This document shows, piece by piece, positions 1-10,244 of a DNA stretch of 64,000 nucleotides. A program made the position numbers and the translations under genes. The stretch's first letter is position 1. Every line of letters starts with the position of its first letter. Source of the stretch: Marinomonas colpomeniae (lineage in GTDB: Bacteria > Pseudomonadota > Gammaproteobacteria > Pseudomonadales > Marinomonadaceae); NCBI RefSeq assembly GCF_014803385.1, contig NZ_JACYFC010000005.1:62001-126000 (forward strand), given 5' to 3'. The notes under the pieces were generated by a model. It searched no databases. It had not been told where the DNA came from and saw nothing but the letters and a program-made list of their open reading frames with translations.

Positions 1-1
1 A

Positions 2-1036
<1,035 letters not shown>

Positions 1037-1048
1037 AAGATAAAACGG

Positions 1049-1315
1049 ATGAGAAACTCACTGCATAAATTAGCAATGAAGTTAGGTAATAATCCTAAAC
1101 TTGCGCTCATGAAAATGATCCAAGGCGGATTGATGTTCGTTTTTGGCGTACTTATGCTAATGGTAGCAGATCGTGTTATTGAAGAATCACTTATTCAAGA
1201 GGTCATCGCCCTATTAGGCTTGATTATCGCTGGATGTGGCCTGCTATGGACTCTCATCGGTTACTTATCTATGAGTGTACTTAGAATTTATCATATGATT
1301 AAAAAGAAGAGTTAA
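1049..1315 (+). CDS. Small two-helix membrane protein, unknown function
   Basis: An 88-residue protein with a basic N-terminus, two hydrophobic segments (about residues 23-45 and 52-75) and a lysine-rich tail (KKKS), so probably an inner-membrane hairpin with both ends inside. I do not recognise the family. It starts 12 bp after dapE and is followed 4 bp later by another unknown gene, so the three are probably co-transcribed. The start has no clear Shine-Dalgarno sequence; translation from an ATG near 1076 is possible but would clip the first helix flank. Confidence 0.6.
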   Translation: MRNSLHKLAMKLGNNPKLALMKMIQGGLMFVFGVLMLMVADRVIEESLIQEVIALLGLIIAGCGLLWTLIGYLSMSVLRIYHMIKKKS

Positions 1316-1319
1316 TAAG

Positions 1320-1694
1320 ATGCAAACTGACATCGAAATATATCTATTATCCTGCCCAACAGAGAATATTATTGCTTGGCTTGAAAAAGAATTTATTTTA
1401 GTTAATAAAAGCGAACCATCAAAGTTGTGCTCAAAAATTGTTATCAACTCAAACGGAAACGACATTGAAGTTACTATTTTGAAGCAAGCTGCGGGCAAAC
1501 GATTCACTTCTGTTTGGTTTGATTCGGATAAAACACCTTGGGAAAATGATATGGACTGCGCTAAACAGGCCTTCCAATCCCTTAATTGCGAAGTACGCTG
1601 TAATTTTCAAGCATGGGAAGAAAAAGGCGAGCAAGATCCTGATCAATGGTGGCAAATAAATGCATACGGAGAAGGTCCTTTTATTTGGAACTAA
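1320..1694 (+). CDS. Hypothetical soluble protein, 124 aa
   Basis: An acidic, tryptophan-rich soluble protein (124 residues) with a C-terminal segment EDPDQWW-like in character (actual DPDQWW near residue 107) and ending GPFIWN. There is no signal peptide or membrane segment, and I cannot assign a domain or function. It begins 4 bp after the preceding small membrane protein gene and is followed 26 bp later by a strong hairpin with a T tract, so it looks like the last gene of the dapE operon. Confidence 0.6.
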   Translation: MQTDIEIYLLSCPTENIIAWLEKEFILVNKSEPSKLCSKIVINSNGNDIEVTILKQAAGKRFTSVWFDSDKTPWENDMDCAKQAFQSLNCEVRCNFQAWEEKGEQDPDQWWQINAYGEGPFIWN

Positions 1695-1720
1695 GTTAAT
1701 TAAAGTATTTTCAAGAACAA

Positions 1721-1758
1721 AAAAACCAGCTCTATTTTCATAGAGCTGGTTTTTTTTT
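1721..1758. terminator. Bidirectional intrinsic terminator
   Basis: A 14-bp stem (aaaaaccagctcta pairing with tagagctggttttt) closes a six-base loop and runs into a T tract; the A tract on the other side makes it work on both strands. It lies between the convergent dapE operon and tpx. Confidence 0.9.
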
Positions 1759-1768
1759 CAATCAAATA

Positions 1769-2266
1769 TTACGTAAGTACAGCTAACGCTGCATCGTAAT
1801 TAGGCTCATCAGCTGTTTCAGCAACTTGCTCTGTATATATTACTGTACCAACTTCATCAAGAACGACAACAGCGCGAGACAAAAGTCCAACTAGCGGACC
1901 AGTTGAGAAAGCAAGTCCGTAATCATTACCAAATGTAGAACGGAAAGAAGATCCAGTATCAACATTATCAATACCTTCAGCACCACAAAAACGAGCCGCG
2001 GCGAAAGGTAAATCTGCAGAAACGCAAATTACATTAACATTTTTTAATGCCGCTGCAGATTCGTTAAATTTACGAACCGATGTCGCGCACGTTGGCGTGT
2101 CAATAGAAGGGAAGATATTTAAAACAAGTTTCGCCCCTTTAAAATCGACTAGCGTAGCAACAGACAAGTCTGGCTTTACTAATTCGAATGAAGGTGCTGC
2201 AGAGCCAACAGATGGAAGTGAACCAACTGTCTCAAAAGGGTTGCCTTGTAATGTTACAGTAGCCAT
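1769..2266 (-). CDS. tpx: Thiol peroxidase (Tpx, atypical 2-Cys peroxiredoxin)
   Basis: Tpx reduces hydrogen peroxide and alkyl hydroperoxides with thioredoxin as electron donor. The 165-residue product matches the family's usual length of about 168. The peroxidatic cysteine is Cys60 in DTPTCATSVR and the resolving cysteine is Cys94 in ARFCGAEG, equivalent to C61/C95 of E. coli Tpx. The frame extends further upstream, but the ATG at 2266 (protein MATVTLQGNP) is preceded by AAGAGA and gives the correct N-terminus. It shares a terminator with the convergent dapE operon. Confidence 0.95.
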   Translation of the reverse strand: MATVTLQGNPFETVGSLPSVGSAAPSFELVKPDLSVATLVDFKGAKLVLNIFPSIDTPTCATSVRKFNESAAALKNVNVICVSADLPFAAARFCGAEGIDNVDTGSSFRSTFGNDYGLAFSTGPLVGLLSRAVVVLDEVGTVIYTEQVAETADEPNYDAALAVLT

Positions 2267-2353
2267 ATTTAATCTCTTAAAACGGTGTGCATAAAAACGA
2301 GAATTACCACGGTACATAGATATACTATGGTAATTACCCAAAGGTATTAGCAA

Positions 2354-2824
2354 TTAGCCACGGATAATAGAAACGTTTTCCGCCTGCTTGCCTTTTTCGC
2401 CTTCAGTTACATAAAAACGAACCAACTGGCCTTCAACAAGGAAGCGACGGCCACGACCGCGAATAGCACGGTAATGAACAAAAACATCATCGCCGTTTTC
2501 CATAGTCAAAAAGCCGAAGCCTTTTGAAGAATTAAACCATTTTACTGTGCCTTGCTCACGATCATCGTCTTCATCTTCTTCTGAATCAGAATCACCACCA
2601 ACAAAACGAGCTTGACTAACCATAGTACCGACATAAACAGATACTAAAATAAAGCCAAAATAAATTAGAAAGTTTGTTTTTATATCTTCGTTTAAAACCC
2701 CAGCAATTAGCAAAGGAACAATCAAAGCAATAACAAGGCTAACGACCAATGCGCGCATTGAAAAAAGACCGGAACCAACAGAAGACTCTTTACTATGTGG
2801 AACATTATCCTGATGATCATTCAT
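2354..2824 (-). CDS. Membrane-anchored cold-shock-domain protein
   Basis: A 156-residue protein made of two parts: two hydrophobic segments (about residues 25-45 and 52-72), an acidic linker ([11 protein letters not shown]), then a complete cold-shock domain from residue 90 to the end. The domain has both RNA-binding motifs, KGFGFL (RNP1) and VFVHY (RNP2). The family binds single-stranded nucleic acid; free CspA proteins are about 70 residues and have no membrane part. The topology places the domain in the cytoplasm tethered to the inner membrane (inference). An AAGAGA element precedes the ATG. It lies upstream of tpx on the same strand, with 87 bp between the two genes. Confidence 0.8.
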   Translation of the reverse strand: MNDHQDNVPHSKESSVGSGLFSMRALVVSLVIALIVPLLIAGVLNEDIKTNFLIYFGFILVSVYVGTMVSQARFVGGDSDSEEDEDDDREQGTVKWFNSSKGFGFLTMENGDDVFVHYRAIRGRGRRFLVEGQLVRFYVTEGEKGKQAENVSIIRG

Positions 2825-3106
2825 AACTGTATATCTCTTATTAAATATTATTGTGAAAAGAGACCTATTTTGAAAAATAGACCCCGTGTTAGTACAAAAG
2901 TGGATAAATAAATATATTTACTAAACTCTTTCTAAAATTGCCATGTGAAGCTAAAGAAGATAGTAGTAAAATACCACTCCTCTTTTTAAGAGCAATTATC
3001 ACGCCAGTCTTTCACTTTAAATAGACAATACTTGCGCTACATAAAGTATAGAACAGCTTATAAAATACGAATTTAGCTTACTAAGGTTAACACACAGAAG
3101 GTATAT

Positions 3107-3319
3107 ATGAACACCTCACAAATCAATCAACGCATAGACGAATTAGAATTCAAACTACAATTTCAAGAAGATACAATCGACAGTTTAAATCAAGCACTTA
3201 TTGCTCAACAAAAAGACATTCTTTTAATGAAAGAGAAATTACTTATTATAGGCAAACAACTTGACTCTCAGCGTCAGCAACAAAACATTAACGAAGGTGA
3301 AAGGCCACCACATTACTAA
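3107..3319 (+). CDS. slyX: SlyX family protein
   Basis: A 70-residue coiled-coil protein with heptad-like leucines and the family's typical C-terminal PPHY. SlyX is widespread in gammaproteobacteria; its molecular role is unknown. A good ribosome site (agaagg) lies 8 bp before the ATG. The 282 bp upstream, shared divergently with the cold-shock-domain gene, hold the promoters for both; no strong consensus stands out there. Confidence 0.85.
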   Translation: MNTSQINQRIDELEFKLQFQEDTIDSLNQALIAQQKDILLMKEKLLIIGKQLDSQRQQQNINEGERPPHY

Positions 3320-3344
3320 TAGCCGAATATACATATTAAAATTA

Positions 3345-4139
3345 TTACGTGGATAATAGATCCAGAGATTTCTGTACGTAAATATCAAACCTTCCAGATT
3401 TCCCTTCAAGTTGATACGTTGGCTCTGTGTTATTTAAAAACGGAGCACCTTTAGGGCGCTTAACAACGACTCTATATTCTGCTAGCTGCATCGCGCGAGG
3501 CAAAAGAGCATCGGCATCTTCATCTTTACCCACTAGGTCTCTAAAAAAAGCCATTTCTTTTTTGGCTGCCGCAGAAGATTTTTCTGTATGTGGGTACATC
3601 GGGTCTAAATAGACAACATCAAACAAAGTACCACCTTCAATACCTTGTATATCATTATCAAGCAGTGGCATTTTTTCAATAATATCAGCCACCTCATAAT
3701 GTAAAGAAGCCCTATATAAGCCATCTTTTAACATAGCTCTAACAAAACCGACTCTCTCACACAAAGAGACAGAGCAACCTAAGCACGCCAGCACAAACGC
3801 ATCCCGTCCTAAGCCTGCAGTAGCATCAAGCACAGATAAATTCGCACGCTTATTTAACCCAATTGCCTTAGCAATATCTTGTCCCTTACCGCCACCAAAT
3901 CGTCTTCTATGATCAACAGCACCTGAAGTAAAGTCTACATAAACAGGTTTAGGCGCCCCCTTCCCTGTTTTTGCAACCGCAATACCTTCTGACGTTTTGA
4001 GCAATAAATACCCATAATCAGAAACAAATTTAATCGCATCTTTAACAAAGAAAAATGGCAAGTTTAGTGATTGAGCTAATAAACGGGCATCAGGTTCTAA
4101 AAACCTATCTGTTGTTGATACCGCGATAGAATTAAGCAA
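3345..4139 (-). CDS. rsmJ: 16S rRNA (guanine-1516-N2)-methyltransferase
   Basis: RsmJ methylates G1516 of 16S rRNA using S-adenosylmethionine. The SAM-binding motif [12 protein letters not shown] and the catalytic DPMYP motif, followed by the [10 protein letters not shown] segment typical of this family, are all present. The product is 264 residues against about 250 in E. coli. The start is TTG at 4139, supported by a GGAGAA ribosome site; no ATG near it would keep the N-terminus. The 3' end converges on slyX with 25 bp between. Confidence 0.9.
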   Translation of the reverse strand: MLNSIAVSTTDRFLEPDARLLAQSLNLPFFFVKDAIKFVSDYGYLLLKTSEGIAVAKTGKGAPKPVYVDFTSGAVDHRRRFGGGKGQDIAKAIGLNKRANLSVLDATAGLGRDAFVLACLGCSVSLCERVGFVRAMLKDGLYRASLHYEVADIIEKMPLLDNDIQGIEGGTLFDVVYLDPMYPHTEKSSAAAKKEMAFFRDLVGKDEDADALLPRAMQLAEYRVVVKRPKGAPFLNNTEPTYQLEGKSGRFDIYVQKSLDLLST

Positions 4140-4230
4140 AACTTTTCTCCAAAAACAGAATTAGGAATGCAAATAAAAACGATTTACTAAAAAAACAAAA
4201 TATAAAGAGCAAGTCTATCTAACTCCAAAA

Positions 4231-4270
4231 TAGAAAAAAGCTTCTAGAGAACTCTAAAAGCTTTTTTCTA
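4231..4270 (-). terminator. Intrinsic terminator after uppP
   Basis: The outer stem tagaaaaaagctt pairs perfectly with aagcttttttcta, with a partly paired interior. It sits 56 bp beyond the uppP stop codon on the minus strand, ahead of rsmJ. Confidence 0.75.
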
Positions 4271-4325
4271 AAATAGTTAGTCACCTAACTTTGTAACATA
4301 TTTTAAAGATGCAATATGAAAAGTA

Positions 4326-5126
4326 TTAAACATACACCAATAAAAGAAGCACCGACCCTAAAACCAATCTGTAAACAAAAAATGGAAAAAAGCCAATGGT
4401 ATTCAACCATTTTAAAAACAAATGAATGCAAAAATAAGCACTTATCGCAGATAGAGCAACACCTAAACCAATACTAATCCAATCCACCGAGATATTTGAT
4501 GATATAAGCTCTAGCAGCTTCATACTACCTGCAGCCAAAATAAGAGGAATAGATAAAAGAAAAGAAAACCTTGCAGCACATTCTCGGCTAAACCCTAAAT
4601 AACGTGCTGCAGTCATAGTAATGCCTGAACGAGAGGTGCCAGGTATCAAAGCCAGCGCTTGTGCTAGACCAATAGACAAAACACTTTTCAAACAAAAGTC
4701 ATATTCAGTCTTATTAGAAGAACCATAGCGATCAGATAACCAGAGTAAAACACCAAATCCTATTGTGGTATATCCAATCACTTCAACAGATCGCAAATGA
4801 GTACTAATAAAATCATCAAATAACAGCCCAGCAACGCAAGCGGGTATTGTCGCAAGACAGATCCACCAAGCTAAACGACTATCAGATGTAGACTCTTTAC
4901 GCTTAATGGATACACACCAAGCGGCAATAATTTGCACAAGATCTTTACGAAAATACGCAACAATAGCAATTAACGTCCCCACATGCACAGCAACATCGAA
5001 AGCCAAACCTTGATCTTGCCAGTTCAATAGTTGTGCGGGAAGAATTAGATGTGCTGAACTTGAAATTGGAAGAAATTCCGTTAACCCTTGAATAAGAGCT
5101 AAAAAAACAATTTGATACCACAACAT
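4326..5126 (-). CDS. uppP: Undecaprenyl-diphosphatase
   Basis: UppP (BacA) dephosphorylates undecaprenyl pyrophosphate to recycle the lipid carrier for peptidoglycan and O-antigen synthesis; high levels give bacitracin resistance. The 266-residue integral membrane protein carries the family motifs LTEFLPISSSAH (residues 15-26) and PGTSRSG (about 168), with several hydrophobic helices. It starts 4 bp after tsaB and is very likely co-transcribed with it. Confidence 0.95.
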   Translation of the reverse strand: MLWYQIVFLALIQGLTEFLPISSSAHLILPAQLLNWQDQGLAFDVAVHVGTLIAIVAYFRKDLVQIIAAWCVSIKRKESTSDSRLAWWICLATIPACVAGLLFDDFISTHLRSVEVIGYTTIGFGVLLWLSDRYGSSNKTEYDFCLKSVLSIGLAQALALIPGTSRSGITMTAARYLGFSRECAARFSFLLSIPLILAAGSMKLLELISSNISVDWISIGLGVALSAISAYFCIHLFLKWLNTIGFFPFFVYRLVLGSVLLLLVYV

Positions 5127-5130
5127 AATA

Positions 5131-5838
5131 CTAACGTTTCCCTATGCGAGGAGCTTGTTTTTCCCAGCTTATTTCATCTCTTAAATATGTAGGCATAGCA
5201 TCATAAGAAGACACCGTTTCACCTCGATTAAATGCCAATAACCCCAACTCTGCAATACAAGCCGCGCGAGGCGCTAAATCCATTAAAACATGCGATGGAG
5301 ACTCAGGAAGCAACATACTTAGTATCTCTTCATAACACCAACCGGACCCCACACCATTAAAATCCGTTACAAGTTTAGACAGAGCATCTGGCTTGACTAC
5401 ACATTCATCAATCAATGAATGAATTTCGTAATGACCTTCGACTTTATTAACGTGATAACCACCTAAATAAATTTCACCCATACGTGCGTCAAGTGCTGCC
5501 AACCAGTTATTTTTTCCTGTCTTTTGAAAGGCCTCTAGAGATAAAGCTGCAAGAGTAGAAACAGGAACAACGGGTAAATCAGCACCAAAAGCAAGCCCCT
5601 GGACTACACCAGCACTAATGCGAAGCCCTGTAAAAGATCCTGGGCCACGGCCGAACGCGATAGCGTCAAGATCAGATAAGGTTAAATTGGCCTGGGCAAG
5701 AATTTGATCCACCATAGGTAAAATCAAATCATTATGAAGACGAGGTGCCATGCGGAAATCTTCCAACACGACACCATCAATATTCAACGCCACAGAACAA
5801 GCTGGCGTTGATGTATCTAATGATAGAATTGCAGTCAT
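5131..5838 (-). CDS. tsaB: tRNA t6A37 biosynthesis protein TsaB
   Basis: TsaB is the ASKHA-fold partner of TsaD in the complex that puts threonylcarbamoyl on A37 of ANN-decoding tRNAs. The N-terminal LSLDTSTPACSVAL and the GRGPGSFTGLRIS motif are diagnostic. At 235 residues it matches the family. It lies between adk (7 bp upstream) and uppP (4 bp downstream), forming a compact adk-tsaB-uppP transcription unit. Confidence 0.95.
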   Translation of the reverse strand: MTAILSLDTSTPACSVALNIDGVVLEDFRMAPRLHNDLILPMVDQILAQANLTLSDLDAIAFGRGPGSFTGLRISAGVVQGLAFGADLPVVPVSTLAALSLEAFQKTGKNNWLAALDARMGEIYLGGYHVNKVEGHYEIHSLIDECVVKPDALSKLVTDFNGVGSGWCYEEILSMLLPESPSHVLMDLAPRAACIAELGLLAFNRGETVSSYDAMPTYLRDEISWEKQAPRIGKR

Positions 5839-5845
5839 TGAATGG

Positions 5846-6544
<699 letters not shown>

Positions 6545-6726
6545 TCAGGCAATGCATCGCAACAGTGTATTTAAGCACTACAACAAAACATACAGGTGAA
6601 CCAAATACATACTTTAAAATAAATGGTCGCCAAGCATACCCAAGCAGCCCTTCATTATGCAAACTTACGTGTCTTTTTTTATCATTTTCTTGCTCATAAT
6701 GAGCATTTAGTAACCCTATATACAAA

Positions 6727-9357
6727 TTAGCCCGTATTTTGCATACCACTGGCGATTCCAGCCATTGTGATCATCAACGCTTTATTCACTTCTGCATTTT
6801 CTTCATCTTTACGGCTACGGTATAAAAGCTCAGCCTGCAAGTAATGTAATGGATCTATATATGGGTTCCGTACATCGATAGACTGGCGAATGGTTTTATT
6901 ATCTTCAATCAATCTATCTTGTTTTTTCAGCATCTTAACAAGCTCACACACTTGCTTTAGTTTACTACGTAAAAGCCGGCCTAAGCCTTGTAACTCTTCA
7001 CTAACTAAACGTTTTTCGTAATATTCTGCGATCTCAGGTTCCGCTTTTGCCAAAACCATATCAAGCATATCTAGATAAGCCCCAAAGAATGGCCATTTTT
7101 TATGCATTTCACGTAATTTGTCTAGGTTCCCAGATTCCACAGCTTGTTCTAATGCACTTTCTGCACCAAGCCAAGCGGGTAGCATTAATCGAATCTGCAT
7201 CCAAGCAAAGATCCAAGGAATGGCTCGCAAACTTTCTACGCCACCATCCGAACGGCGACGAGCGGGACGAGAACCCAGTGGCAGTTTAGCCAACTCTTGT
7301 TCAGGTGTTGTCGCCCTAAAGTAAGGAACAAAATCTTCATGCCCTCTGATGATAGAGCGATATTGATTCATACCTACTTCAGACATTTCATCCATAATTG
7401 CTCGCCACTCTTCCATCGGTGGCTCAGCAGGCATAAGAGATGCCTCCATTACCGCAGAGCAATACAACTCAAGAGACCGTACCGCGATGTCTGGAATACC
7501 AAATTTGAAGCGAATCATTTCACCCTGCTCGGTCACTCGAATCGAGCCATTTACAGAACCTGGAGGTTGAGAAAGAATTGCCACATGAGCAGGACCGCCG
7601 CCACGACCTACGGTGCCACCACGACCATGAAATAAAGTCAGATGAACATCGTGCTTTTTACACAACCGAGTCAAGGCCTCTTGGGCTCGATATTGCCCCC
7701 ACGTCGCTGCAATTTGACCTGCATCTTTCGCTGAGTCAGAGTAGCCAATCATCACTTCTTGACGACCATTTATGTAGGATTTATACCAAGGAATTGAGAA
7801 AAGCTGCTCTATGGTTGGCTCAGCGTTATCCAAATCTGCCAATGTTTCAAATAAAGGCACAATACGCATTGGGAAACTCACGCCAGATTCTTTCAACATC
7901 AGCGCGACCGCCAATACATCAGACGGCGAACTAGCCATAGAAATAACATAAGAACCAAATGAATTCTGCTGACCTTGAGCAATCATTTTAAAGGTATCAA
8001 CAACCTCTTTTACTTCTTCGGTTGTTTCCCAATCTAAGGGCAATAATGGCCGTTTAGAATTGAGCTCAGTTAACAAAAAAGCCTGACGAGACATTTCATC
8101 CCATTCAGCATAATCACCAAGGCCATAAAAACGTGTAATAGCAGACAAGGCATCAATATGACGCGCGGCATCCTGACGAACATCCAAGCGTACCAATGTC
8201 GTACCAAAGGTGGCTGCACAACGAATTAAATCAATCAAAGCGCCGTTCGCAATAACTTTCATTCCGGAGTCTAATAGCGATTGATAGCATAAAGTCAAAT
8301 CATCAATAAGCTCTTGTATATCCAGAAATATATCGTCGTCTGTCGTTGGCCTTCCATCTAGACATGCTTTAGCCCAGTTTTTGGTTGCCTGCATTTTACG
8401 CTCTAAGTATCGGATAACTTCACGGTATGGCTGAGCACTGTCACCTACACGCTCACGTAAAGCGGCATTACATTGCGTCATCGAAAATTCAGCACGCAGA
8501 ACATCTAAATCTTTTATATATAAATCGGCAGCCATCCAGCGAGCTAGTAATGCAACTTCTTTTGTTACCTTATGAGTTACATTAGGATTACCATCTCGGT
8601 CCCCTCCCATCCAAGTAGCAAAACGAATAGGCGCTAAATCAAGAGGCAGATGATCAGCTTCACAGAAATCATTAAACTGTTCGTCCAACTGTCTAAAAAA
8701 ATCTGGAACGGCTTGCCATAGAGATTGCTCAATAACGGCAAAACCCCATTTAGCTTCGTCTACTGGAGTAGGACGCTCCTCTCGAATTTCATCCGTATGC
8801 CAAGCTTGTGTGATGATCTCTTTGAGACGTCGAATATGTTTGGCTTCTTCTAATGGAAGGATATTATCTTTGTCTAAAGCTTCTAGCTCACTAGAAATGT
8901 TATCGTATTTTCGGATTAAGGAACGTCTTACAACTTCAGTTGGGTGAGCAGTAAGCACCAATTCAATAGACTGGGATTGCAAAGACGCCATCATTTGTTC
9001 TGGGGTGAAATTTTGCTTTGAAAGGCGCGCTAATAAATCCCCAATTGGATTCTGGTACACACCTAGACTTTCATTCGTTCTGCGGCGGTGTACACGGTGA
9101 TATTGTTCTGCAATATTAGACAGATTTAAGAACTGATTGAATGCCCTAGCAACAGGTACAATTTCTTTATCATCTAACGCTTCCAGTGCTTCAATAAGAG
9201 CAGCAGAGTCTCCGGATTGACGTCCATTTTTAGAAAGTAATCGAATATTTTCCACTTTTTCTAGAAAACCGTCTCCTAAATGATTACTCATGCTTTCACC
9301 GAGACAGTCTCCCAGCAACCTAACATTTTCACGCAATGACGCCTGTCGATCACTCAC
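6727..9357 (-). CDS. ppc: Phosphoenolpyruvate carboxylase
   Basis: Ppc carboxylates phosphoenolpyruvate to oxaloacetate, refilling the TCA cycle. The 876-residue product is close to the 883 of E. coli. Active-site motifs are present: LTAHPTEVVRR (catalytic His), FHGRGGTVGRGGG, GYSDSAKDAG, and the conserved C-terminal QNTG. The start is GTG at 9357, preceded by a near-perfect AGGAGA ribosome site. It stands alone, with 224 bp to adk downstream. Anaplerosis here fits with the glyoxylate-shunt genes at 41-45 kb, though the loci are not linked. Confidence 0.97.
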   Translation of the reverse strand: MSDRQASLRENVRLLGDCLGESMSNHLGDGFLEKVENIRLLSKNGRQSGDSAALIEALEALDDKEIVPVARAFNQFLNLSNIAEQYHRVHRRRTNESLGVYQNPIGDLLARLSKQNFTPEQMMASLQSQSIELVLTAHPTEVVRRSLIRKYDNISSELEALDKDNILPLEEAKHIRRLKEIITQAWHTDEIREERPTPVDEAKWGFAVIEQSLWQAVPDFFRQLDEQFNDFCEADHLPLDLAPIRFATWMGGDRDGNPNVTHKVTKEVALLARWMAADLYIKDLDVLRAEFSMTQCNAALRERVGDSAQPYREVIRYLERKMQATKNWAKACLDGRPTTDDDIFLDIQELIDDLTLCYQSLLDSGMKVIANGALIDLIRCAATFGTTLVRLDVRQDAARHIDALSAITRFYGLGDYAEWDEMSRQAFLLTELNSKRPLLPLDWETTEEVKEVVDTFKMIAQGQQNSFGSYVISMASSPSDVLAVALMLKESGVSFPMRIVPLFETLADLDNAEPTIEQLFSIPWYKSYINGRQEVMIGYSDSAKDAGQIAATWGQYRAQEALTRLCKKHDVHLTLFHGRGGTVGRGGGPAHVAILSQPPGSVNGSIRVTEQGEMIRFKFGIPDIAVRSLELYCSAVMEASLMPAEPPMEEWRAIMDEMSEVGMNQYRSIIRGHEDFVPYFRATTPEQELAKLPLGSRPARRRSDGGVESLRAIPWIFAWMQIRLMLPAWLGAESALEQAVESGNLDKLREMHKKWPFFGAYLDMLDMVLAKAEPEIAEYYEKRLVSEELQGLGRLLRSKLKQVCELVKMLKKQDRLIEDNKTIRQSIDVRNPYIDPLHYLQAELLYRSRKDEENAEVNKALMITMAGIASGMQNTG

Positions 9358-9425
9358 TTCACTCTCCTAAACAGTACCAACAATGTTTCTAACAAACATA
9401 TTCATACACACTACGATAAGCAAGT

Positions 9426-10244
9426 CTATAAACCTTCGCGTTTAGCTTGCTCCCAATAACGATCCAACTCCACTAAAGAACAATCCGTTAATTTTTTATT
9501 CTGTGCCAATACGAGTGTTTCTATCCTGCCAAAACGACGACGGAATTTAATATTAGTTTTATTTAATGCCACATCAGGAGCAACATCAAGATGCCGAGCC
9601 AAATTACTCATAGTAAATAAAACATCTCCCATTTCCTCTTCAACATGAGGTTGACTTTGCTCTTTTATCGCTTCTTCTAGCTCATCTAGCTCTTCTCTAA
9701 TTTTTGCAAATACAGGAGAAACGTCTGGCCAATCAAATCCTACTTTAGCCGCTTTTTTCTGTATTTTAACGGCTTGCATTAAAGCAGGCATTGAAGTCGG
9801 TATTTCATCTAAAAAACTGTTTTCTGAGCTACTTTTAACTGTGTTTTCTTTCTCTTTTGCTTTGATTCTTTGCCATTGCTCTGTGATCTCATTTTCACTC
9901 AATGACGAAGGTTCACCAAAACGTGTAATGTCGCCATCAGGGAATACGTGTGGATGACGTCGAAGCATTTTTTCAGTAATACCGATAGCAATATCATCAA
10001 ACGTAAAACGCTGTTCTTCTTGCGCTATTTGAGCATAGAAAATCACCTGAAAAAGTAAATCCCCTAGCTCTTCTTCTAAATGTTCAAAATCTTCTCGTTC
10101 AATAGCATCAATGACTTCGTATGCTTCTTCTAATGTGTAAGCTGCGATACTTTTATAAGTTTGTTTTTTATCCCAATTACAACCCATTTCAGGGTCTCTG
10201 AGACAAACCATCAAATGCTGTAGTGTTTTAAGTGCGTCGCTCAA
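9426..10244 (-). CDS. mazG: Nucleoside triphosphate pyrophosphohydrolase MazG
   Basis: MazG hydrolyses NTPs and dNTPs to the monophosphate and pyrophosphate and dampens the (p)ppGpp response in E. coli. The 272-residue product has two tandem MazG domains with the acidic metal motif EEAYEVIDA...EEELGD in the first and EELDELEE...EEEMGD in the second. The start is TTG at 10244, which overlaps the relA stop codon (TTTGA) and has a purine-rich AGAGAGAG upstream, so translation is probably coupled to relA. Confidence 0.95.
   Translation of the reverse strand: MSDALKTLQHLMVCLRDPEMGCNWDKKQTYKSIAAYTLEEAYEVIDAIEREDFEHLEEELGDLLFQVIFYAQIAQEEQRFTFDDIAIGITEKMLRRHPHVFPDGDITRFGEPSSLSENEITEQWQRIKAKEKENTVKSSSENSFLDEIPTSMPALMQAVKIQKKAAKVGFDWPDVSPVFAKIREELDELEEAIKEQSQPHVEEEMGDVLFTMSNLARHLDVAPDVALNKTNIKFRRRFGRIETLVLAQNKKLTDCSLVELDRYWEQAKREGL

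Noticed and set aside
6691-6705. Hairpin TGCTCAT/ATGAGCA after ppc
   Set aside because: In the direction of ppc transcription it is followed by an A-rich, not T-rich, stretch; stem and loop are too small to call a terminator.
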